NCBI GenBank assembly: GCA_022561875.1 | Contig: JADFQJ010000021.1 | Span: forward strand, 1 to 43,602 | DNA: 43,602 nucleotides | Reading direction: 5' to 3' | From: Bacteroidota bacterium | GTDB lineage: Bacteria > Bacteroidota > Bacteroidia > Bacteroidales > VadinHA17 | Part shown: positions 8,296-16,898 of the stretch, in pieces | Layout of the letters: every line of letters starts with the position of its first letter | Position numbering within the stretch: position 1 is the first letter of the stretch | The notes under the pieces: generated by a model | Seen by the model: only the letters and a program-made list of their open reading frames with translations | The model's database searches: none | Told to the model about the DNA's origin: nothing | Translations under genes and position numbers: made by a program

Positions 8296-8341
8296 CAATT
8301 AAAAAGACAACTTTTACTAATTTCATTTTAGATTTTCATTT

Positions 8342-9595
8342 ATGTATGCAGAAATAATTACCATAGGTGATGAACTACTTATAGGCCAGACTATTAACTC
8401 AAATGCAGCCTGGATGGGGCAGGAATTGAATAAAATTGGCATAGATGTTTATCAGGTATCGACTATATCCGACGATAAGAATCATATTGTTGATGCCTTA
8501 AAAGATGCTTTAAAGCGTACAGAGCTTGTACTGATAACCGGAGGTCTTGGTCCTACAAGGGATGACATAACAAAATATACACTTGCCGAATATTTTAACA
8601 GTCCACTCGTGAGAAACGAAAATGTGTACACACAGGTGGAGAAGATGCTGAAAAAAAGGTCAATTCCAATGAATGATCTGAACCGGAAGCAGGCTGAGGT
8701 ACCTGAAAAAGCACGAATATTTATTAATTACGCGGGTACGGCTCCTGCTATGTGGTTTGAGCTGGAAGGAAAGGTGGTGATTGCAATGCCCGGTGTTCCA
8801 TATGAGATGAAGGAACTTATGACGAAACAAATCTTTCCATCTATCAGTCAACATTTCAAAACCCCTGTAATTATTCACAGGACCATACTTACATACGGAA
8901 CTTTCGAAGCAAAACTTGCTGAAATACTTACGGATTTTGAGGAACAATTACCATCTGAGATCAAACTGGCGTATCTGCCGACAGAAGGGGTAATAAAATT
9001 GCGATTATCGGGCAGGGGGGCCAGGGAAGAGAAAATTGTGAAAATGATCGATGGGGAAATTGAAAAGCTTTATAAGATCATCCCGGGGTATATTTTTGGG
9101 GAACAAGACGATTCGTTGGAGAAAATTATTGGTGTCTTACTTAAGAAAAAGGGCGAAACGCTTAGTACAGCTGAAAGTTGTACGGGAGGATTGATAGCCC
9201 ACCGGATCACTGCAGTTCCGGGAAGCTCTGACTATTTTATCGGCTCTGTAATTGCATATTCTAACCTGATAAAAGAAAAGCATCTTGGTGTTGATCCCGG
9301 TTCTATTGATGAATTCGGGGCTGTAAGCCGCCAGGTTGTAGAACAGATGGCACAAGGAGTGAGAGAACGTTTTAGCGCCGGTTATTCAATAGCTACATCA
9401 GGTATTGCAGGCCCGGCCGGAGGTACTGCTGAAAAACCTGTTGGTACGGTATGGATCGCCGTCGCGGACAAAAAAGGGATTTATTCGAGAAAATACACAT
9501 TTGGTAATAACCGGCTGCGTAATATCAGGAGATCAACATTAGCCGGATTAAACCTTCTGAGACAATATATTAAAGGGGAAATGGATCACATATAA
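8342..9595 (+). CDS. cinA: CinA / nicotinamide-nucleotide amidase
   Basis: A 417-aa two-domain CinA protein. The N-terminal half is the molybdopterin-binding-like COG1058 domain (MYAEIITIGDELLIGQ, then TGGLGPTRDDITK), linked in family members to ADP-ribose/NAD-derivative hydrolysis. The C-terminal half, from about residue 255, is the PncC amidase domain (STAESCTGGLIAHRIT, then GIAGPAGGTAEKPVGTVW), which deamidates nicotinamide mononucleotide for pyridine nucleotide recycling. Length and domain order are normal. Expression upstream may be shared with the tRNAs, but no promoter is clear. Confidence 0.94.
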   Translation: MYAEIITIGDELLIGQTINSNAAWMGQELNKIGIDVYQVSTISDDKNHIVDALKDALKRTELVLITGGLGPTRDDITKYTLAEYFNSPLVRNENVYTQVEKMLKKRSIPMNDLNRKQAEVPEKARIFINYAGTAPAMWFELEGKVVIAMPGVPYEMKELMTKQIFPSISQHFKTPVIIHRTILTYGTFEAKLAEILTDFEEQLPSEIKLAYLPTEGVIKLRLSGRGAREEKIVKMIDGEIEKLYKIIPGYIFGEQDDSLEKIIGVLLKKKGETLSTAESCTGGLIAHRITAVPGSSDYFIGSVIAYSNLIKEKHLGVDPGSIDEFGAVSRQVVEQMAQGVRERFSAGYSIATSGIAGPAGGTAEKPVGTVWIAVADKKGIYSRKYTFGNNRLRNIRRSTLAGLNLLRQYIKGEMDHI

Positions 9596-9621
9596 AGTGA
9601 TTGAAAAAAAATCAGATTTTT

Positions 9622-9653
9622 TTTGATTAATTAAAGAATAATCACGTAATTTG
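9622..9653 (+). promoter_or_regulatory. Promoter of rpmB-rpmG-DUF4295 run
   Basis: TTTG at 9622-9625 and TAATTTG at 9647-9653, separated by 21 nt, fit the Bacteroidota -33/-7 promoter with one base missing from the -7 element. The rpmB start lies 46 nt downstream. Confidence 0.65.
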
Positions 9654-9699
9654 CGCTCTGTTTTCAAATAATGTTTTACAAACAAAAAATGCAATTGTA

Positions 9700-9942
9700 A
9701 TGGCAAGAAAATGTCAGGTTACGGGCAAGCAGGTTATGTCAGGGAATAATGTCTCTCACGCCAAGAACAGAGTGAAAAGGAAGTTTTACCCTAATCTTTT
9801 AAAAAAGAAGTTTTTTCTGCCTGATGAAGATCGTTGGGTATCATTGACTGTTTCGACCAAGGGTATCCGGCTTATAAACAAAATAGGAATCTCCGCAGCA
9901 TTAAAAAAAGCTAAAGTTAAGGGTTATATCGGCAAATATTAA
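9700..9942 (+). CDS. rpmB: 50S ribosomal protein bL28
   Basis: An 80-aa basic protein beginning [21 protein letters not shown], the bL28 signature, with the later [14 protein letters not shown] and [10 protein letters not shown] segments. It is a structural protein of the large subunit near the E site. First gene of a compact run; rpmG follows after 11 nt. It has Cys5 but not a complete four-cysteine zinc set. Confidence 0.97.
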   Translation: MARKCQVTGKQVMSGNNVSHAKNRVKRKFYPNLLKKKFFLPDEDRWVSLTVSTKGIRLINKIGISAALKKAKVKGYIGKY

Positions 9943-9953
9943 AAAACAAAAAA

Positions 9954-10136
9954 ATGGCAAAAAAAGGAAACAGGATTCAGGTTATTCTTGAATGTACTGA
10001 ACATAAGGATAGTGGAAAACCCGGAACATCACGGTACATCACCACTAAGAACCGTCAAAATACTACCGATCGGCTGGAATTGAAAAAATATAATCCGATC
10101 CTTAACAAATATACTATTCATAAAGAAATTAAATAA
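9954..10136 (+). CDS. rpmG: 50S ribosomal protein bL33
   Basis: A 60-aa bL33. It has [24 protein letters not shown] and the end [17 protein letters not shown]. Only one cysteine (Cys17 region) is present, so it is a zinc-independent (C-minus) form. It lies between rpmB and the DUF4295 gene in the usual Bacteroidota order. Confidence 0.96.
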   Translation: MAKKGNRIQVILECTEHKDSGKPGTSRYITTKNRQNTTDRLELKKYNPILNKYTIHKEIK

Positions 10137-10147
10137 GTATCTGAAGT

Positions 10148-10303
10148 ATGGCAAAGAAAGTTGTTGCAACACTAAAGACCGGAAAGGGTAAGAATTTTAC
10201 CAAGTGCATTAAAATGATAAAATCAGAAAAAACAGGGGCGTATTTTTTCAGGGAAGAGATCGTTCATAATGACCATATTCAGGATTTTTTCGCAAGAAAA
10301 TAA
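10148..10303 (+). CDS. DUF4295 small ribosome-linked protein
   Basis: A 51-aa basic protein starting MAKKVVATLKTGKGKNFTK and ending HNDHIQDFFARK. This matches the Bacteroidota-specific DUF4295 family, which is found right after rpmG. I recall that a Bacteroidota-specific large-subunit protein named bL38 was described from a Flavobacterium ribosome structure and may be this family; I am not certain of that link. It starts 11 nt after the rpmG stop and is followed by an intrinsic terminator, so it is the last gene of the ribosomal transcript. Confidence 0.88.
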   Translation: MAKKVVATLKTGKGKNFTKCIKMIKSEKTGAYFFREEIVHNDHIQDFFARK

Positions 10304-10333
10304 AAATCAAGGTCTTATTATTAGGTATTTTGT

Positions 10334-10366
10334 AAGCTTTCATCCTTCAGGAAGAAAGCTTTTTTT
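10334..10366 (+). terminator. Terminator after DUF4295 gene
   Basis: AAGCTTTC (10334-10341) pairs with GAAAGCTT (10354-10361), with CCT/AGG inside the loop and five more T's after the stem. It separates the ribosomal run from ftsY. Confidence 0.88.
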
Positions 10367-10397
10367 ATCTTAATTGAATTCTTAAAGTCGAGGCAAA

Positions 10398-11351
10398 ATG
10401 ACCCTATTTGGGATTTTTTCGAAAGATAAAAAAGAAAATCTTGACAAAAGTCTGAAAAAGACCAAGGAAAGTATATTCAAAAAACTCTCCAGGGTAGCCC
10501 TGGGTAAATCAAGGGTTGATGCTGAAGTTCTTGATAACCTGGAAGAGGTACTGATAAGCTCCGATGTCGGTGTAGATACTACTGTCAAGATTATTGAAAG
10601 AATTGAGAAGCGGGTGGCAACAGAAAAATATCTGAACACAAATGAGCTCAATAAAATCCTTAAAGAGGAAATTGAAGCCCTGCTTGAGGAGAACAGATCG
10701 GATGATGCTGATGATTTCTCTATTACTTCAGATAAGAAACCATATGTTATTATGGTTGTGGGAGTTAATGGTGTTGGAAAAACAACAACTATTGCCAAGC
10801 TGGCATACCAGTTCAGGAAATCGGGTAAAAAAGTGCTGCTCGGTGCAGCTGACACTTTTCGTGCTGCTGCTGTTGAGCAGCTCCAGATATGGGCCGACAG
10901 GGCAGGGGTTGACATGGTAAAACAGAATATGGGTTCCGATCCTGCTTCTGTAGCTTATGATACACTGAATTCTGCGTTGTCAAAAGAGATGGATGTTGTG
11001 ATAATTGATACTGCGGGAAGACTCCATAATAAATCTGCCCTGATGGATGAACTGGCTAAAATCCGGCGTGTAATGCAAAAGGTTATACCTGATGCCCCGC
11101 ATGAAATATTGCTGATACTGGACGGATCAACCGGACAGAATGCTTTCGAACAAGCCAGGCAATTTACGAGAGTTACTGCAGTTAATGCCATCGCACTTAC
11201 AAAACTCGACGGAACAGCCAAAGGGGGTGTTGTAATTGGTATCTCCGACCAGTTTAAGATTCCTGTACGGTATATCGGAATTGGTGAAGGTTTGGAGGAT
11301 ATCCAGGTTTTTAATAAGAAAGAATTTGTGGATTCGCTCTTTGCGATGTAA
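10398..11351 (+). CDS. ftsY: Signal recognition particle receptor FtsY
   Basis: A 317-aa SRP GTPase that receives ribosome-nascent chain complexes at the membrane. A short charged N-terminal A region (about 1-25) precedes the helical N domain and the NG GTPase: P-loop GVNGVGKTTT (122-131), ADTFRAAAVEQL, DTAGRLHN, and TKLDGTAKGG. The A region is minimal, as in other Bacteroidota. It is the conserved downstream neighbour of rpmB-rpmG-DUF4295 but lies beyond their terminator. Confidence 0.96.
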   Translation: MTLFGIFSKDKKENLDKSLKKTKESIFKKLSRVALGKSRVDAEVLDNLEEVLISSDVGVDTTVKIIERIEKRVATEKYLNTNELNKILKEEIEALLEENRSDDADDFSITSDKKPYVIMVVGVNGVGKTTTIAKLAYQFRKSGKKVLLGAADTFRAAAVEQLQIWADRAGVDMVKQNMGSDPASVAYDTLNSALSKEMDVVIIDTAGRLHNKSALMDELAKIRRVMQKVIPDAPHEILLILDGSTGQNAFEQARQFTRVTAVNAIALTKLDGTAKGGVVIGISDQFKIPVRYIGIGEGLEDIQVFNKKEFVDSLFAM

Positions 11352-11481
11352 TTTCAAAAGCAATAATGGATTAATGAAGTTTGCGCTTAAATTATTTGCC
11401 GATAAAAGTTTCATGCGAAGATGTGCAAAATAAGATTCAAAACTCGCAAAGAGGTGATATATTATCGTTATTCCAAACTCC

Positions 11482-11516
11482 ATAATCCGTAACTCGGAAC
11501 ACGTATCCCGTAACAT
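11482..11516 (+). repeat. GTAACNC heptad array before rimO
   Basis: Five in-register units: ATAATCC, GTAACTC, GGAACAC, GTATCCC, GTAACAT. The array ends 7 nt before the rimO ATG at 11524. Confidence 0.75.
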
Positions 11517-11523
11517 TCTTTAG

Positions 11524-12825
11524 ATGACAAAACCGGTAAACAAAATTAATGTCATTACCCTAGGATGTTCAAAAAATCTTGTTGATTCTGAAGTGCTTTT
11601 AAAGCAACTTTATGTTGGCAATTTTATAGTAGAACATGATTCGGAAAAAACCGATGCTCAGACGGTGATAATTAACACCTGCGGTTTTATCCGCGATGCC
11701 AAAGAGGAATCGATAGAGACAATTCTGCGGTTCGCCCGGGCCAGGGAGAAAGGTGAAATCCGAAATCTGTATGTTATTGGCTGCCTGTCAGAGAGATACA
11801 AAGAGGAATTGAAAAACGAAATACCTGATGTTGACAGGTATTTTGGTGTTAACAATATTGAACAGATCGTAACTTCACTGGGAATTGAATACCGTAAAGA
11901 ACTCCTTGGCGAAAGGAAACTGGTTACTCCCGGTCATTATGCCTACCTTAAGATAGCAGAAGGGTGTGACCGGAAATGTGCTTTTTGCTCAATTCCTTTA
12001 ATCAGGGGCAAGCATAAATCACGTACCATTGAATCATTGGTAAATGAAGCTGTTTTACTTGTCAGCCAAGGTGTTAAAGAATTGATACTTATATCACAAG
12101 ACCTGTCATACTATGGATTGGATATATATAACAGGCAAAGACTCGGGGATCTGATTAGCCGGCTTTCTGAAGTCCGGGGTGTTGAGTGGATCAGGTTACA
12201 TTACCTTTTCCCGGCAAACTTCCCTGCAGATATTCTGCCTGTCATACGGGACAAAGAAAATATTTGTAGTTATCTGGATATACCATTCCAGCACATTGCC
12301 GATAACGTACTAAAAATAATGCGACGGGGTATTTCAGGCAAGGAATCGTATGATCTGATAAATATGGTCAGGAAGGAGGTTCCGGGAATTACGCTGCGGA
12401 CAACACTGCTTACGGGTCATCCCGGTGAGAGTGAGAAGAATTTTGCAGAATTGAAGGAATTTGTATCTGATGTCAGATTTGACAGGCTTGGTATATTTCC
12501 GTATTCACACGAAGAAGGTACATACAGCTTCAAAAACTATAGAGATGAAATTCCTGAGATGATCAAGATGCAAAGGGCAGAGGAGATAATGACTATCCAG
12601 GAAAGTATATCAAACAAGTTGAACAAGAAAAAAATCGGTAATGAATATAAAGTGATAATTGACAGGAAGGAAGAAGACTATTTTGTGGGACGTACAGAAT
12701 CCGATTCACCGGAGGTTGACCAGGAAGTTTTGATAGAACCCGCGCCAGGGCTGATAACAGGAGAGTTCTGTAATGTTATTATTACCGGTTATGATAATTT
12801 TGATCTTTATGGAAAAAGTCATTGA
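11524..12825 (+). CDS. rimO: Ribosomal protein uS12 methylthiotransferase
   Basis: RimO uses two Fe-S clusters and SAM radicals to methylthiolate an aspartate of ribosomal protein S12. The N-terminal UPF0004 domain has Cys15 (VITLGCSKNLVDSE), Cys53 (NTCGFI) and Cys87 (IGCLSE). The radical SAM motif GCDRKCAFC has Cys148, 152 and 155. A C-terminal TRAM domain (about 370-433) binds RNA. Length 433 aa is typical, and the signature GCSKNLVD separates RimO from MiaB. It converges on clpC after 51 nt. Confidence 0.96.
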   Translation: MTKPVNKINVITLGCSKNLVDSEVLLKQLYVGNFIVEHDSEKTDAQTVIINTCGFIRDAKEESIETILRFARAREKGEIRNLYVIGCLSERYKEELKNEIPDVDRYFGVNNIEQIVTSLGIEYRKELLGERKLVTPGHYAYLKIAEGCDRKCAFCSIPLIRGKHKSRTIESLVNEAVLLVSQGVKELILISQDLSYYGLDIYNRQRLGDLISRLSEVRGVEWIRLHYLFPANFPADILPVIRDKENICSYLDIPFQHIADNVLKIMRRGISGKESYDLINMVRKEVPGITLRTTLLTGHPGESEKNFAELKEFVSDVRFDRLGIFPYSHEEGTYSFKNYRDEIPEMIKMQRAEEIMTIQESISNKLNKKKIGNEYKVIIDRKEEDYFVGRTESDSPEVDQEVLIEPAPGLITGEFCNVIITGYDNFDLYGKSH

Positions 12826-12855
12826 AGAAGAAGTCATACGATAATAATACGATGG

Positions 12856-12871
12856 TTTACCCCGTGAAATT
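12856..12871 (+). repeat. TTTACCCCRTGAAATT motif, copy 1
   Basis: TTTACCCCGTGAAATT sits in the 51-nt convergent spacer between rimO and clpC. The same 16-mer with one change recurs at 16779-16794 in the nucleotidyltransferase/anmK spacer. Confidence 0.55.
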
Positions 12872-12876
12872 GCTTG

Positions 12877-15405
12877 TTATTTTTCGATTAGTTTCTTTTT
12901 TTTCTTCCTGATCTGGATCGTAATTTCTTCTTTTTTCTTACTGAAACCAACAACAATAGTATCGTCTTCTTCGAGTGAAGTTTTAATTATCACTTCAGCC
13001 ATAGGATCTTCAAGATACTTCTGAATAGCCCGTTTCAATGGTCTGGCACCAAACTGGATATCATATCCTTTTTCAGAAATAAAGTCTTTGGCTTCATTTG
13101 AAATTACAATATTATATCCCAGTATGTTAACTCTTTTATATAACCCCTTGAGTTCAATATCTATAATTTCATGTATATTTTCCCTGGTAAGCGAGTTGAA
13201 TATAACCACATCATCAACCCTGTTAAGGAATTCAGGTGCAAATGTTTTTTGCAGTGCTTTATGAATAACACTTTTATTATATTGATCAGTATCTGAGCGC
13301 CTTGCTTGTGTTTCAAAACCTACGCCATGACCGAAATCTTTCAACTGGCGTGTGCCGATATTGGAAGTCATGATAATAATAGTGTTCCTGAAATCCACTT
13401 TTCTTCCCAGGCTGTCAGTAAGTTGTCCTTCATCCATAATCTGAAGCATGATATGAAAGATATCCTGATGTGCTTTTTCAATCTCATCAAGAAGGACAAC
13501 AGCATATGGCTTGCGCCGCACTTTCTCAGTAAGCTGGCCTCCTTCTTCATAGCCTATATATCCGGGAGGAGCTCCAACAAGGCGGGATACAGTAAACTTT
13601 TCCATATACTCGCTCATATCGATGCGGATCAGGTTATCCATTGAATCAAAAAGGTACTCTGCCAGGATTTTGGCCAGTTGGGTTTTTCCAACACCGGTCG
13701 GACCAAGGAAAATGAATGAACCAATAGGCTTATTCGGATCTTTTAGTCCGGCACGGTTTCTTTGTATCGACTTAACAATTTTTGCAATTGCATCATCCTG
13801 CCCAACAACTTTCTTGTTTATTTCGTCATGCATTTTTATTAGACGCACCCCCTCAGCCTGGGCAATACGCTGTACCGGCACACCTGTCATCATCGCAACT
13901 ACCTCAGCAACCTTCTCATCACTAACAGTTTCTCTGTTTTTACTCAACTCTTTTTCCCATTTCTTCTTTTCTCCCTCAAGCGCTTCGATCATATCTTTCT
14001 CTCTGTCACGAAAGCTTGCGGCTTTCTCAAAATTTTGATTCTTAACTGCTTTTATTTTTTCATTCTTTGTACTTTCCAGCTGATCCTCGAGATCAAGAAT
14101 ACGCTGCGGAACAACAATATTTAAGATATGAACACGGGAACCGGCCTCGTCCATGGCATCGATAGCCTTATCAGGCAGGTGCCGGTCGGTAATATATCTG
14201 GCAGTGAGCTTTACGCATGCTTCAATTGCCTTTTCGGTATAAATTACATTATGATGTTCTTCATACTTGTCTTTGATATTATTAAGGATGTCTAATGTTT
14301 CCTCAATATTTGTCGGATTGATCATGATTTTCTGGAACCGGCGTTCCAGAGCGCCGTCCTTTTCAATATACTGACGGTATTCATTTAGTGTGGTTGATCC
14401 GATGCATTGTATTTCACCACGCGCCAGCGACGGCTTGAGCATATTTGCAGCATCAAGCGAACCGGTAGCGCCACCGGCTCCGACAATCGTGTGTATCTCA
14501 TCAATAAACAGAATTATGTCAGGTGTTTTAGCCAGCTCATTCAGAATAGCTTTCATCCTTTCCTCAAACTGCCCCCGGTATTTAGTGCCTGCAACAATTG
14601 AGGCGAGGTCGAGGGTTACAACACGCTTTCCAAAAAGCACCCTGGAAACTTTTCTCTGGATAATACGCATTGCCAGACCCTCTGCAATTGCAGATTTTCC
14701 AACACCCGGTTCGCCAATCAGGATTGGATTGTTTTTCTTCCTGCGGCTCAGTATCTGTGCAAGACGTTCAATTTCTCTATCCCTGCCAATAACAGGATCC
14801 AGACGATTTTCTTCTGCCGCCTTAGTCAGATCAGTCCCGAAATTGTCAAGTACCGGGGTATCGGAAGAGGTTTTTGAAGAAACTCGCTGTGAACCTCCTT
14901 TACTGCCTCCAAATCCCCGGCCTTCTTCTTCCTCTTCTTCGTTTGGAAAGTCGGCAGTGGCCTGAGGCATATTTCCTTCCAGTTCAGTTTTGACAGTATG
15001 ATAATCTATATCAAGCTCATCAAGTGACCTGGTAACAATTGAATTCTCATCTTTCAGAATGGCTAATAATAAATGACCGGTATCGATTGTTGCCTGTTTG
15101 AGAGATTTTGCTTCAAGATATACAAGCTTCAATGCCCGTTCAGCCTGCTTGAGAAGTGGAATATTGTCTCTATTGCTTATATTGCCTGCTTTGTCATTTC
15201 TAATACTGCCTTCAATTGTCTTTTTAAGGCTAACCAGATCAGTTCCCAGATTAAGCAGCACGTCCACAGCCAGTCCTTCCCCTTCGCGCAGAATACCCAG
15301 AAACAGATGCTCTGTTCCTATCTGATAGTTGCCCAGCCTGATTGCCTCTTCCTTGCTGTAGCTTAATACATCTTTTACTCGTTGTGAAAAATTAGCATCC
15401 ATCAT
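12877..15405 (-). CDS. clpC: ClpC-type AAA+ protease ATPase
   Basis: An 842-aa class I Clp/Hsp100 ATPase that unfolds substrates for ClpP. The Clp-N double repeat is at about 3-145 (QRVKDVLSYSKEEA, YQIGTEHLFLGIL). AAA-1 has GEPGVGKSAIAEG and VLFIDEIHT-like IILFIDEIHT. A UVR-like middle domain (about 425-460) marks ClpC rather than ClpB. AAA-2 has GPTGVGKTQLAK and VVLLDEIEKAH. A low-complexity glutamate/glycine linker (about 156-175) precedes AAA-1. Two adjacent Met codons are possible starts. clpP is not in the window. No adjacent mcsA/mcsB/ctsR, as expected for this phylum. Confidence 0.95.
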   Translation of the reverse strand: MMDANFSQRVKDVLSYSKEEAIRLGNYQIGTEHLFLGILREGEGLAVDVLLNLGTDLVSLKKTIEGSIRNDKAGNISNRDNIPLLKQAERALKLVYLEAKSLKQATIDTGHLLLAILKDENSIVTRSLDELDIDYHTVKTELEGNMPQATADFPNEEEEEEGRGFGGSKGGSQRVSSKTSSDTPVLDNFGTDLTKAAEENRLDPVIGRDREIERLAQILSRRKKNNPILIGEPGVGKSAIAEGLAMRIIQRKVSRVLFGKRVVTLDLASIVAGTKYRGQFEERMKAILNELAKTPDIILFIDEIHTIVGAGGATGSLDAANMLKPSLARGEIQCIGSTTLNEYRQYIEKDGALERRFQKIMINPTNIEETLDILNNIKDKYEEHHNVIYTEKAIEACVKLTARYITDRHLPDKAIDAMDEAGSRVHILNIVVPQRILDLEDQLESTKNEKIKAVKNQNFEKAASFRDREKDMIEALEGEKKKWEKELSKNRETVSDEKVAEVVAMMTGVPVQRIAQAEGVRLIKMHDEINKKVVGQDDAIAKIVKSIQRNRAGLKDPNKPIGSFIFLGPTGVGKTQLAKILAEYLFDSMDNLIRIDMSEYMEKFTVSRLVGAPPGYIGYEEGGQLTEKVRRKPYAVVLLDEIEKAHQDIFHIMLQIMDEGQLTDSLGRKVDFRNTIIIMTSNIGTRQLKDFGHGVGFETQARRSDTDQYNKSVIHKALQKTFAPEFLNRVDDVVIFNSLTRENIHEIIDIELKGLYKRVNILGYNIVISNEAKDFISEKGYDIQFGARPLKRAIQKYLEDPMAEVIIKTSLEEDDTIVVGFSKKKEEITIQIRKKKKKLIEK

Positions 15406-15814
15406 TGGTTTCTTGTTAAATCATTTATTAGACTTAATTATAATATTATAACTTACTTACTCTTAACTTTATTTCACTTCAAGTACTTATTTGTTACCAT
15501 TACTTCATTATCCCTTCAATTCAAATGCCAAAGATTCTTATCCGTCAATTTGACCTGTTTTTTCTATTTTGTAACTATTTAGCGCCTGTCCATAAAGTCA
15601 AGCATTCTCGTAAATAAAGCACTAAAAAACAAAAAACAAAAAACAAATAATATCCAAATATCAATTACCAAATGACCGAAACAGCTTTGAGTATTGAGAT
15701 TTTGGTCATTGAGATTTATTTGTATTTTGGTGCTTGTCATTTGCGATTTTTACTATTTTCTTAAACTTTTGGACTTTATAGACGGGCTCTACTTACCTTA
15801 CTTACCTTACTTAA
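15406..15814. other. 409-bp spacer, no gene
   Basis: AT-rich spacer between two minus-strand genes. It holds the terminal-inverted-repeat element at 15585-15786 and a 9-nt-period run (TTACCTTAC) near 15791-15813 next to the nucleotidyltransferase stop. I see no open frame with coding character. Confidence 0.6.
15585..15786. repeat. MITE-like 202-bp element with 15-bp TIRs
   Basis: CCTGTCCATAAAGTC (15585-15599) is an imperfect inverted match, 13 of 15, to GACTTTATAGACGGG (15772-15786). The interior includes three AAAAAAC heptads (15624-15644) and A-rich or T-rich stretches with partial complementarity (CCAAATGACC versus GGTCATT). No coding sequence inside. Either a small non-autonomous element or a large hairpin; no clear target-site duplication was found. 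Confidence 0.5.
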
Positions 15815-16723
15815 CTAACCCCAAAGCCTGGGAGGATAAACTCCTTTTTTTACCAATTCCTTAATATTCTCAATCACCACGGGTTTATCTTCCCGGTAAG
15901 TAAACCCGAACCATGATTCATCAGTTTTAAGAATCTTAACCTTCACTTTATCTTTTTCAATAAGATCAGTAATCATTAAAGGAATAAAAAACTCTGCTTT
16001 AGGATCATCAGGATTTTCTTCCACAAACTGAGTAAAATATTTATTCAGGTGATCGAACACCGATTTCTTAAAACCCCAGAAATTCATCGATACAGTTTCA
16101 TTGCCGGTTAACCTTGTTATCGACCCATCATTATCAGTGAATATTATTTTGCCTTGCTCTTTCTCTATTCTGGTTCGCTCATTGACAATCCTCAGGTAGC
16201 TGTCATGACCGGCTTCACACACACCGCGTGTAACATAGCCGTGATCAGAAAGTGTACGGTCAAGCCTGTAACCCACCATACTGTATTCAGCATCATCAGA
16301 TGACCCTGTCAGAAAATCTGCCATAACCCGGTACGAACCACCACCATAAAAATCGTCAGCGTTGATCACTGCGAAAGGTCCATTTATTTTTTGTTCAGTA
16401 ACCAATACAGCATGACCTGTTCCCCAGGGTTTATTCCTGCCGGATGAAAAGCTAACACCTTTTGGTACCATATCGACTTCCTGAAAAACATAATCCACTT
16501 CTATCCGGTCCTTTAACTTATCAATAAATATCTTTTTGAAATCATTTTCAATATCCCGCCTGATCACAAAAACCACCTTGCCGAACCCGGCCTGCACAGC
16601 ATCATATATTGAATAATCAATAATTGTTTCTCCTGACGGGCCCACCTGATCCATCTGTTTTAGCCCTCCATAACGGCTGCCTATACCCGCTGCTAATACC
16701 AAAAGTGTTGATTTAATACTCAT
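15815..16723 (-). CDS. Sugar-phosphate nucleotidyltransferase
   Basis: A 302-aa NDP-sugar pyrophosphorylase-like protein. The nucleotide-binding signature LVLAAGIGSRYGGLKQ is at residues 8-23 and INADDFYGG provides the metal-binding aspartate. It probably transfers a nucleotidyl group to a sugar 1-phosphate. The family lacks the C-terminal beta-helix of GlmU/GlgC. The substrate is not readable from sequence; relatives sit near amino-sugar or hexose salvage genes, and divergent anmK (anhydroMurNAc kinase) hints at cell-wall or amino-sugar recycling. Confidence 0.82.
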   Translation of the reverse strand: MSIKSTLLVLAAGIGSRYGGLKQMDQVGPSGETIIDYSIYDAVQAGFGKVVFVIRRDIENDFKKIFIDKLKDRIEVDYVFQEVDMVPKGVSFSSGRNKPWGTGHAVLVTEQKINGPFAVINADDFYGGGSYRVMADFLTGSSDDAEYSMVGYRLDRTLSDHGYVTRGVCEAGHDSYLRIVNERTRIEKEQGKIIFTDNDGSITRLTGNETVSMNFWGFKKSVFDHLNKYFTQFVEENPDDPKAEFFIPLMITDLIEKDKVKVKILKTDESWFGFTYREDKPVVIENIKELVKKGVYPPRLWG

Positions 16724-16778
16724 TATTATTCTTATTTAATTACTGAAATATTCATGCAAAAGACAAAAGCTTGCCACG

Positions 16779-16824
16779 TTTACCCCATGAAATTCTTTTT
16801 ATTTCATATTTCACTGTGGGCAAA
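16779..16824. repeat. TTTACCCCRTGAAATT copy 2 with inverted partner
   Basis: TTTACCCCATGAAATT (16779-16794) matches 12856-12871 at 15 of 16 positions. ATTTCACTGTGGGCAAA (16808-16824) is its imperfect reverse complement, so the whole can fold back. It lies in the divergent spacer upstream of anmK. Confidence 0.6.
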
Positions 16825-16830
16825 AGTAAG

Positions 16831-16858
16831 AAGTTAAAAGTTAAAAGTTGAAAGTTAA
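16831..16858 (+). repeat. AAGTTAA heptad array x4
   Basis: AAGTTAA, AAGTTAA, AAGTTGA, AAGTTAA in exact 7-nt register, 26 nt upstream of the putative anmK -7 box. Confidence 0.75.
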
Positions 16859-16884
16859 AAGAAATCTTTTTCAAATAGAATTAC

Positions 16885-16892
16885 TATACTTG
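16885..16892 (+). promoter_or_regulatory. Putative -7 box of anmK
   Basis: TATACTTG matches TAnnTTTG at seven of eight positions and ends only 6 nt before the anmK ATG (16899). If used, the transcript would have almost no leader. Confidence 0.4.
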
Positions 16893-16898
16893 TAACCT

